Shown here: piece after piece, positions 1-5,325 of the stretch
Layout: every line of letters starts with the position of its first letter
Numbering within the stretch: position 1 is the stretch's first letter
From: Actinomycetota bacterium
GTDB taxonomy: Bacteria > Actinomycetota > Thermoleophilia > Solirubrobacterales > Thermoleophilaceae
Assembly: GCA_005885165.1 (NCBI GenBank)
Contig: VAXR01000067.1
Location: 1-16,601, forward strand
Direction of reading: 5' to 3'
Length of the DNA stretch: 16,601 nucleotides
The notes under the pieces: model-generated
Seen by the model: the letters and a program-made list of their open reading frames with translations, nothing else
The model's database searches: none
Told to the model about the DNA's origin: nothing
Program-made: the position numbers and the translations under genes

Positions 1-1090
1 GGTCGCGCCTGATCGGCCGCTCCTCGCGCCGGCCCGAGCCGCGGCGCGGGATGAAGCTCCAGTACCGGCGCTTGACCACGTCGAGCACGCGCTGCTCGAG
101 CCACTCGCCCGTCATGTATTGCGGATAGACGCAGAGGCGCTCGGTGAGCGCGTAGCCGCGCGGAGCGAGCTGCTTGCGCATCCGGTGGGGCGAGGGGAAC
201 GGATGCTCGGGCGAGATGTGGTCGCCGTTGGCGGAGAGACCGCCGAGGTCGGTGGCCCCCTCCTCGATGAGCGGCAGCCACCAGTCCGAGAGGTTCGGCG
301 GTATCTGGATCCCGACGCCGGGCATCAACCGGCGGCAGGCCCGCACCAACTCGCGCATGTCGTCGAGGGAGATCGGGTTGGCCCACTCGGGGAGGGGGAG
401 CTCGGCGGCCGGCGAGTCCCCGGTCTGCTGAGCGTCGTCCGCGATGCGCGCCGGCTCGCGCCCGTAGTAGCGCGGGTGCGGCACGTAGTTCTGGAGGATC
501 ACCTCCTGGAGGTGCCCGTACTCGGCGTGCACCGCGGCGAGGCTCTCGAGCGAGGCAACGCGTTCCTCCGGCGACTCCCCGATCCCAACCAGGATCCCGC
601 TCGTGAACGGGATCTGCAGCTCGCCAGCGAGCCTGATCGTCTCGAGGCGACGGCGCGGGTGCTTGGTCGGCGAGCCGGCGTGCACCGTCTCCATCAGGCG
701 CTCCGAGATCGACTCGAGCATCAGGCCCTGCGACGCGGTGACCTCGCGAAGCCGGCTCATGTCGTCCCGCTCGAGCACGCCCAGGTTCGTGTGCGGCAGG
801 AGCCCGCGGTCGAGGGCGCGCTCGCACGCCCACACGACGTACGAGGTGAAGTCCGGGTGCCCGTACTCGTGCAGGCGTTGCGCGACCTCGGGGTTCACCT
901 CGAGCCGCTCGCCCGTGAGCACGAGCAGCTCCTTGGTATTGCGGCGGACCGCGTCGTCGAGCATCCGCTCGACCTCGTCCGGCGTGTACAGGTGCGCGCT
1001 GTGGGTGGCGAACGAGCAGTACTTGCAGTAGCAGCGGCAGGTCCGCGAGAGCGACAACGTGAAGTTGCGGGAGAAGGTGACCCGCCGCAT
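1..1090 (-). CDS. cofG: 7,8-didemethyl-8-hydroxy-5-deazariboflavin synthase, CofG subunit (3' end beyond window)
   Basis: Radical-SAM enzyme of coenzyme F420 biosynthesis. With CofH it builds the deazaflavin chromophore FO from tyrosine and a flavin-pathway pyrimidine in the cytoplasm. Translation from ATG at 1090 gives MRRVTFSRNFTLSLSRTCRC, followed by the CxxxCxxC cluster motif at Cys18, Cys22 and Cys25. CofG-like blocks follow: HLQEVILQNYVPHPR, then IQIPPNLSDWW, DLGGLSANGDHISPEHPFPS and LCVYPQYM. The second-half pattern (IQ-PPNL, DLGG, NPE/SPE-PWPS, VYP-Y) separates CofG from CofH. The frame is still open at base 1 after about 363 codons. That is a full-length CofG, so the gene may end just outside or be fused to CofH as in actinobacterial FbiC. 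It lies 27 bp after the aquaporin gene and has its own TAGACT box there, with no Shine-Dalgarno sequence. Confidence 0.88.
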   Translation of the reverse strand, partial: MRRVTFSRNFTLSLSRTCRCYCKYCSFATHSAHLYTPDEVERMLDDAVRRNTKELLVLTGERLEVNPEVAQRLHEYGHPDFTSYVVWACERALDRGLLPHTNLGVLERDDMSRLREVTASQGLMLESISERLMETVHAGSPTKHPRRRLETIRLAGELQIPFTSGILVGIGESPEERVASLESLAAVHAEYGHLQEVILQNYVPHPRYYGREPARIADDAQQTGDSPAAELPLPEWANPISLDDMRELVRACRRLMPGVGIQIPPNLSDWWLPLIEEGATDLGGLSANGDHISPEHPFPSPHRMRKQLAPRGYALTERLCVYPQYMTGEWLEQRVLDVVKRRYWSFIPRRGSGRREERPIRRD

Positions 1091-1097
1091 CGGCGGG

Positions 1098-1103
1098 AGT
1101 CTA
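1098..1103 (-). promoter_or_regulatory. Candidate -10 box (TAGACT) of leaderless cofG
   Basis: On the minus strand TAGACT is followed by exactly seven bases (CCCGCCG) and then the cofG ATG. TANNNT with this spacing is the usual signature of leaderless transcripts in actinobacteria. No -35 match and no ribosome binding site are visible. The same TAGACT-N7-ATG arrangement occurs before the hydrolase at 15363. Confidence 0.5.
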
Positions 1104-1117
1104 CGCCCGGCTACGCG

Positions 1118-1873
1118 CTAGCCAACCGGCTCGGTGCCCGTTACGCCCTTCTTGCCCGGCTGTATGAAGAGCCAGAAGTAGCCGGCCGCGGCTATCAGGC
1201 CTCCGACCGCCGGAGACAGCACGTACACGAGCAGCCACTTGCCGGCGTCGCCCCAATGGTGGGCGACCAGCGCCGGGCCGAACGCGCGCGCCGGGTTGAG
1301 CGAGCCGCCCGTGAGCGGCGCCAGGATCATCACGGAGAAGCCCAGCGTGCCGCCGATCACGAGCCCGGACCAGTCCTTGAGGCCGGTCGGGTTGACCGCC
1401 ACCGCCACCACGGCGAGCACCAGGAAGAGCGTGCCGATGCCCTCCGCGCCCATCCCGCCGAGCGTCGTGCCGACGCGGGAGAGCTGGAGCCCGGGGGCGC
1501 CGTAGTGCACGCCGGGGTTCACGCCGGTCATGAGCGCCTTCGTGAAGAGCGCGCCGAGCGTGCCGCCCGCGAGCTGCATGACGATGTAGATCCCCCCGTC
1601 GACGATCCGGAGCTGCCTGATCGCCGTGAGCGAGAGCGTGATCGCGGGGTTGAAGTGCGCCCCCGAGATCAGGGCGAAGCTCTGGATCAGGAAGAACAGG
1701 GCGAGCGTGTGCACGAGCCCGATGACGGCGAAATCCTGGAAGGGCGCGGGCACCCCGGGCACGGTCGTCGTCGCCGCCGGGGCGAAGAGGACGACGGACG
1801 CCGTGATCGAGAACACCAGCGCGAAGGTGCCGACGAACTCTGCGACGTAAGCGGCGGGTCCTCGCTCTTGCAC
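1118..1873 (-). CDS. Aquaporin (MIP family water channel)
   Basis: Integral membrane channel of the major intrinsic protein family, 251 residues, normal length. Both pore half-helix signatures are present: GAHFNPAITL (NPA at 75-77) and GGSLNPARAFGP (NPA at 193-195). Six hydrophobic segments can be traced at about 9-32, 48-70, 93-115, 143-163, 168-190 and 212-237. The second NPA is followed by Arg196 of the selectivity filter but not by the Asp of glycerol facilitators (NPARD), which favours a water-selective aquaporin. The GTG start at 1873 is chosen because AGGAGG sits 5 bases upstream on the minus strand; the frame stays open further upstream, but that sequence is low-complexity and not family-like. 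The gene is divergent from the solute-binding protein, with 19 bp between starts, and precedes cofG on the same strand. Confidence 0.87.
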   Translation of the reverse strand: MQERGPAAYVAEFVGTFALVFSITASVVLFAPAATTTVPGVPAPFQDFAVIGLVHTLALFFLIQSFALISGAHFNPAITLSLTAIRQLRIVDGGIYIVMQLAGGTLGALFTKALMTGVNPGVHYGAPGLQLSRVGTTLGGMGAEGIGTLFLVLAVVAVAVNPTGLKDWSGLVIGGTLGFSVMILAPLTGGSLNPARAFGPALVAHHWGDAGKWLLVYVLSPAVGGLIAAAGYFWLFIQPGKKGVTGTEPVG

Positions 1874-1892
1874 TTGCTCCTCCTCTTTCGAT

Positions 1893-2891
1893 TTGCGGGC
1901 AGGCGCGGCCCCCGCGGGCCGTTGGCGGCGGCAGTCTGAGCTGCTACGCCGCGGCGGGACCGCGCTCGCCGCCGCACTGACCGCTTGCCTAGCGGGATGC
2001 GGAGGCGGCCACCGCCCCGTCGAGCCAGTCCGCCTGGCGCTCGACTTCACGCCGAACGCGGCCCATTCGGGCATCTTCGCCGCCGTGCACGACCGGCGCG
2101 ACAGGGCCCACGGGGTGCACCTCGTGGTCCGAGAGCCCAGCGCGTCGACCGATTCCCTCAAGCTGCTCCAGGCCGGCCGCGCGGAGCTCGCAGTGCTCGA
2201 CATCCACGACCTCGGACTGGCGCGCGAGCGCGGCGAGCAGGTGGTGGGTGTGGGCGCCCTGGTCCAGCGCCCGCTGGCAGCCGTGATCGCCGGCCCGGGC
2301 GTCACCCGGCCGCGCCAGCTCGAGGGCCGGCGCGTCGGTGTGACCGGCCTGCCGTCCGACGACGCGGTGCTCCGCGCGGTGGTGCAGGGCGACGGGGGCT
2401 CCTTCGATCGCGTCCGGCGGATCACCATCGGGTTCTCCGCCGTGCCGAGCCTGGTCGCGCGCAAGGTCGCGGCCGCCACGGCCTTCTGGAACGTGGAGGG
2501 CGTCACCCTGCGCGCGCGGGGCGTGCGGACCAGCGAGTTCCGCGTCGACGCCTACGGCGCGCCGCGCTATCCGGAGCTGGTCGTGACCACGACGGCCGGC
2601 CTCTTGAAGCGCAAGCGCGGCCTGATCCGCCGCGCCCTCGCCGCGCTCGAGGACGGCACGCGGGCGGCGCTCGCGCGTCCTGACCCGGTGATCGCGGAGA
2701 TATCGCGTGCGGGGCAGGCCGACCAGGGCCTCGTCCGGCGCGAGCTCGCAGCGATCCGCCCGGCGCTCACGCCTCCGGTGCGCCTCGACCGCTCGCGGCT
2801 CGACGCCTGGGGGGCTTTCGACGCCCGTTTCGGCATCCTCAAGCGGCGGCCCGACGTCGCCGCCGCCTTCGACTTCTCGGTCGCGCCCTAG
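1893..2891 (+). CDS. NMT1/THI5-like ABC transporter substrate-binding lipoprotein
   Basis: Periplasmic-side binding protein of the type that recognises thiamine-pyrimidine precursors or related small aromatics (ThiY/NMT1-THI5 family), 332 residues. An N-terminal hydrophobic stretch ends in a lipobox, LAGC at 33-36, so it should be a lipid-anchored lipoprotein. Family hallmarks: LALDFTPNAAHSGIF, STDSLKLLQAGRAELAVLDI (ligand-pocket region), LEGRRVGVTGLPSDDAV and FWNVEGV. The reading frame has a stop at 1848-1850 and no ATG or GTG before the lipobox, so TTG at 1893 is the only conventional start. It has no recognisable Shine-Dalgarno sequence. No permease or ATPase gene lies beside it, so this is an orphan component. 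It ends 2 bp from the stop of the convergent SDR gene. The ligand cannot be told from sequence. Confidence 0.82.
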   Translation: MRAGAAPAGRWRRQSELLRRGGTALAAALTACLAGCGGGHRPVEPVRLALDFTPNAAHSGIFAAVHDRRDRAHGVHLVVREPSASTDSLKLLQAGRAELAVLDIHDLGLARERGEQVVGVGALVQRPLAAVIAGPGVTRPRQLEGRRVGVTGLPSDDAVLRAVVQGDGGSFDRVRRITIGFSAVPSLVARKVAAATAFWNVEGVTLRARGVRTSEFRVDAYGAPRYPELVVTTTAGLLKRKRGLIRRALAALEDGTRAALARPDPVIAEISRAGQADQGLVRRELAAIRPALTPPVRLDRSRLDAWGAFDARFGILKRRPDVAAAFDFSVAP

Positions 2892-2893
2892 AT

Positions 2894-3598
2894 CTAACCT
2901 GCCGCCGCGCCACCCGCGACCCGCCTCACGAGCCCAGGCGCCAGCGCGCGCAGGACGGGCACGATCCGGTAGCCGCGCGGCACCACGACCTCGGGCTTGC
3001 CCCCCGGGCCGGCCCGGAGGATCGCCCGCGCCACCTTGTCGGGCGTCGAGACCATCCAGCGAGTGGCCGGATTCCCGCGGATGTCGTCCTGGGGAAAGCC
3101 CTCCGTGGCCGCGTCGCTCCAGCCCGCGAGCGCGAACTTCGACGCCGAGTACGCGCCGCTCCTGGGCCGCGCCACCCGCCCGGCGACGGAGGAGACGTTC
3201 ACGATCGAGCTCGGCGCCGAGGCCCGCAGCACCGGCAGGAGCTCCTCGGTGAGCCGCAGCACGGCGTCGAAGTTGAGGTCCATGATCTCGCGGACGTTCC
3301 GGTAGCCGCCGCGCTCGCGATCCCCGAACGCGGCGCGGCGAGCCATCCCCGCGTTGTTCACGAGGAGGTGCAGCTCGCCGCCGAGCCGCTCCTCGACGGC
3401 CGCGCCGACCCGCTGCGGAGCGTCGGCGTCGGTGAGGTCGACCGCCACTCCGCTCGCATCGCCGAGCTCGTCGGCGAGCGCCTCCAGGCGCTCAGCCCCG
3501 CGCGCCACGAGGAGCAGCCGCCATCCCTCCGACGAGAGCAGCTGCGCCGTCGCCTTCCCGATACCGCTCGATGCGCCGGTTACGACAGCGGTCCTCAT
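2894..3598 (-). CDS. Short-chain dehydrogenase/reductase with an internal deletion
   Basis: Rossmann-fold NAD(P)-dependent oxidoreductase of the classical SDR family, 234 residues. Visible motifs: TGASSGIG at 7-14 (dinucleotide binding), NNAG at 81-84, Asn109, Ser137 in NVSSVAG, and Tyr150-x3-Lys154 (YSASK). The catalytic tetrad is therefore intact. After GWSDA (to residue 163) the sequence jumps directly to ATEGFPQ. Relatives have about 20 residues here, covering the next helix end, beta-strand F and the VxPGF element, so the block is missing without a frameshift (DNA junction near 3107-3113). The protein is also shorter than the usual 250-260 residues by this amount. Loss of that strand should damage cofactor binding, so function is doubtful, or the sequence is misassembled here. 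It is the last gene of a three-gene operon; its ATG overlaps the previous stop (ATGA). Confidence 0.85.
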   Translation of the reverse strand: MRTAVVTGASSGIGKATAQLLSSEGWRLLLVARGAERLEALADELGDASGVAVDLTDADAPQRVGAAVEERLGGELHLLVNNAGMARRAAFGDRERGGYRNVREIMDLNFDAVLRLTEELLPVLRASAPSSIVNVSSVAGRVARPRSGAYSASKFALAGWSDAATEGFPQDDIRGNPATRWMVSTPDKVARAILRAGPGGKPEVVVPRGYRIVPVLRALAPGLVRRVAGGAAAG

Positions 3599-3954
3599 CG
3601 CGCCGCCACCCGCTCGACCAGGTCGCCGGCCTCGCGCGCGATGCGCGACCGCGGGACCACGAGGTCGAAGCCCGCCTGCTCGGCGCGCCGGCGCGTCTCC
3701 TGATCGGTGTGGGAGTAGAAGCCGATCGTTGCGACGCCGTCGAGCTCCCGCCCCATGCGCATGGACTCGACGAGCACCGCCCCGTCGAACTGCTCGGCGT
3801 CGAGGTCGACCACGAGGACGTCCCCCTCGGCCACGGCGGCGCGCGCCATGTCCTCGCCGTCGTAGCGCGTCACGTCATGCCCGGCCGCGCGCATGGCCTC
3901 CTCCAGCTTCGAGCCGAGCAGCAGGTCGGGGCAGAGCAGGGCGACGCGCTTCAT
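3595..3954 (-). CDS. Stand-alone degenerate receiver-like (CheY-like) protein
   Basis: A 119-residue protein with the alternating strand/helix pattern of a response-regulator receiver and no output domain: strand VALLCP (4-9), helix about 13-24, strand DVLVVDLD (45-52), strand VATIGFY (74-80), SHTDQETRRRAEQAG, then strand DLVVPRS (97-103). The usual acidic pair after strand 1 is reduced to a single Asp10. Asp50 or Asp52 could be the phosphoacceptor, and Ser81 lies where the switch Thr/Ser would be. The invariant Lys at the end of strand 5 is replaced (VVPRSR). It is therefore probably a pseudo-receiver that does not signal by normal phosphorylation. Its ATG overlaps the upstream stop (TGATG), and its own TGA overlaps the SDR ATG, so the three genes should be translationally coupled. 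The fold assignment is by pattern only. Confidence 0.7.
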   Translation of the reverse strand: MKRVALLCPDLLLGSKLEEAMRAAGHDVTRYDGEDMARAAVAEGDVLVVDLDAEQFDGAVLVESMRMGRELDGVATIGFYSHTDQETRRRAEQAGFDLVVPRSRIAREAGDLVERVAAR

Positions 3955-4316
3955 CACTGCGCGCGGCGGCGGCGGAACTCCTGGCGCACGGATTCGGGAC
4001 GTCCCCACATCTGCGTCACCTCCACGCGGCCGACGCGCACCTCGCGCAGGGCGAGCTCCCCCTCGATCCCCTGCTCGTCGAGGACGCCGAGCGTCCCCTC
4101 GACCGTCTCCGGCGCCGCCGCGTGCCCGAACTCGCGCGCGACCGAGAGACGCCAGTGCCAGTCGTGCTGCGAGTAGGGCTGGGCGTTGATCTGCGTGAGC
4201 AGCGTCGCGGCCTCGACGTACCGCTCCTCGTCGAAGATCCGGAGGTCGAGGTCGATCCGCGACCAGTCCGGCGGCAGCGTCGAGACGACGCGCTCGAAGT
4301 CGGCCCGCAACCCCAT
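3954..4316 (-). CDS. Conserved-looking hypothetical protein, first gene of three-gene operon
   Basis: I do not recognise this 120-residue soluble protein. It begins MGLRADFERVVSTLPPDWSR and contains a mixed strand/helix pattern, notably SRIDLDLRIFDEERYVEAATLL, then a W-rich stretch (QHDWHWRLSVA). A second half alternates acidic and basic residues (GELALREVRVGRVEV) and the C terminus is basic (RQEFRRRRAQ). No signal peptide or membrane segment is visible. ATG at 4316 is favoured because a TACGGT box ends six bases upstream and because the coding sense is lost beyond it. It overlaps the receiver-like gene by one base (TGATG), so the two products are probably made in fixed ratio and may act together. 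Function unknown. Confidence 0.68.
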   Translation of the reverse strand: MGLRADFERVVSTLPPDWSRIDLDLRIFDEERYVEAATLLTQINAQPYSQHDWHWRLSVAREFGHAAAPETVEGTLGVLDEQGIEGELALREVRVGRVEVTQMWGRPESVRQEFRRRRAQ

Positions 4317-4322
4317 GGCTGA

Positions 4323-4328
4323 ACCGTA
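4323..4328 (-). promoter_or_regulatory. Candidate -10 box (TACGGT) of the three-gene operon
   Basis: TACGGT on the minus strand is followed by six bases and the ATG at 4316, consistent with a leaderless or nearly leaderless mRNA. No -35 element is evident. It lies only 9 bp from the divergent ygfZ box, so the two promoters occupy the same short segment. Confidence 0.4.
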
Positions 4329-4337
4329 TACCGGCGC

Positions 4338-4343
4338 TACGCT
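4338..4343 (+). promoter_or_regulatory. Candidate -10 box (TACGCT) of leaderless ygfZ
   Basis: TACGCT is followed by seven bases (GATCGAG) and a GTG at 4351. This supports GTG 4351 rather than the upstream in-frame ATG at 4315, which would lie upstream of the predicted transcription start. Confidence 0.42.
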
Positions 4344-4350
4344 GATCGAG

Positions 4351-5262
4351 GTGATCGAGGCAGCCGAATACGAGCTCACGAGAGACGCCGCGGGGGTCGC
4401 GGACAGCTCCGCGCGCGGGAAGCTCCGGGTGACCGGCGCGGACGCCGCCGAGTTCCTCCAGGGCCAGGTGACCAACGACGTCGAGGCGCTCGAGCCTGGC
4501 ACCGGGTGCTATTCGGCGCTTCTCAACCACAAGGGGAAGGTGCGCACCGACATGCGCGTGCTGCGGGGCGAGGACTGGATCTGGCTCGACACCGAGCCGG
4601 GGTTTCAGCAGCTGCTGGAGAGCATGGTCGCGACCTACGGGATCGGTCGCGACGTCCGGGCCGAGGACGTGAGCGACGCCTACGCGATCCTCTCACTCGT
4701 CGGCCCCGCGGCGCGCGCGACCGTCGATCCTGCGCCTCCTGAGGACGAGCACTCTTTCGTGGAAGGCGAGCACGGCCTCTACGTGGCGACGGACGCGGGC
4801 GTCGACGTGATCTGCCCCGCCGAGAGCGCGCAGGCCGTGCGCGAGGCGCTCGGCCTCGAGGAGCTCTCGACGGAGGTGGCCGAGTGCCTGCGCATCGAGT
4901 CCGGCCGGCCGCGCTTCGGCGTCGACTTCGACAGCGACACGATCCCCCAGGAGGCCGGGCTCAACGAACGCGCCGTGAGCTTCGACAAGGGCTGCTACGT
5001 GGGGCAGGAGACCGTCGCACGCCTCCACTACAAGGGGCGCCCGAACCGCCATCTCCGTGGCCTGCGGCTGTCCGGCGAGGCGCAGCCGGGAGCCGAGCTG
5101 CGGCTCGGAGATCGCACCGTCGGCGCGCTCGGATCCGTTGCCGTCTCGCCCGTTCACGGGCCGATCGGCCTGGCGATCGTGCGGCGCGAGGCGGAGCCCG
5201 GAGACGTGCTCGAAGTCGGCGATTCGGGCACGACCGCGGAGCTCGTAGAGCTGCCCTTCTAG
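4351..5262 (+). CDS. ygfZ: YgfZ/GcvT-like folate-binding protein
   Basis: Tetrahydrofolate-binding protein of the YgfZ (COG0354) family, related to the glycine-cleavage T-protein, which supports assembly or repair of certain iron-sulfur enzymes. The signature KGCYVGQE is at 213-220 of this 303-residue model, with the conserved Cys at 215. Other family blocks are GKLRVTGADAAEFLQGQVTN near the N terminus, CYSALLNHKGKVRTDMRVLR, and GVDFDSDTIPQEAGLNERAV just before the signature. A C-terminal barrel (RHLRGLRLSG to GPIGLAIVRRE) completes the family layout, and length is normal. Two starts are possible: GTG 4351, preferred because it follows a TANNNT-N7 box and starts like relatives just before EAAEYELTR, or ATG 4315, which would overlap the divergent gene's start and give 315 residues. 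The SAM-cluster enzyme CofG is encoded nearby, but no direct link is shown. Confidence 0.9.
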   Translation: MIEAAEYELTRDAAGVADSSARGKLRVTGADAAEFLQGQVTNDVEALEPGTGCYSALLNHKGKVRTDMRVLRGEDWIWLDTEPGFQQLLESMVATYGIGRDVRAEDVSDAYAILSLVGPAARATVDPAPPEDEHSFVEGEHGLYVATDAGVDVICPAESAQAVREALGLEELSTEVAECLRIESGRPRFGVDFDSDTIPQEAGLNERAVSFDKGCYVGQETVARLHYKGRPNRHLRGLRLSGEAQPGAELRLGDRTVGALGSVAVSPVHGPIGLAIVRREAEPGDVLEVGDSGTTAELVELPF

Positions 5263-5285
5263 TCAGGCGCGCTGCGGGGCTCAAG

Positions 5286-5307
5286 CCTCGGCCCCCGATG
5301 GCCGAGG
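5286..5307 (+). terminator. Hairpin after ygfZ, possible terminator or leader structure
   Basis: CCTCGGCC (5286-5293) pairs perfectly with GGCCGAGG (5300-5307) around a 6-base loop, 23 bp after the ygfZ stop. No T-run follows, so it is not a textbook intrinsic terminator. It could instead be part of the leader of the protease gene. Confidence 0.4.
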
Positions 5308-5325
5308 GAGTCCTCGAGGAACCGC

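Noticed and set aside
1118..1873. Glycerol facilitator
   Set aside because: The second NPA lacks the following Asp typical of GlpF, so a water channel is the better call.
119..1939. Very long plus-strand open frame opposite cofG and the aquaporin gene
   Set aside because: Its translation is Arg/Pro/Glu-rich low-complexity sequence with no family motifs, whereas the minus strand encodes two proteins with unmistakable motifs.
4312..4317. CCATGG with overlapping divergent ATG codons for ygfZ and the operon
   Set aside because: Attractive as a zero-gap divergent start, but the TACGCT-N7-GTG arrangement and the usual N terminus of the family favour GTG 4351 for ygfZ.
4326..4331. GTATAC as a single symmetric bidirectional -10 element
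   Set aside because: Neither strand gives TANNNT from this hexamer alone; the separate boxes at 4323-4328 and 4338-4343 fit the starts better.
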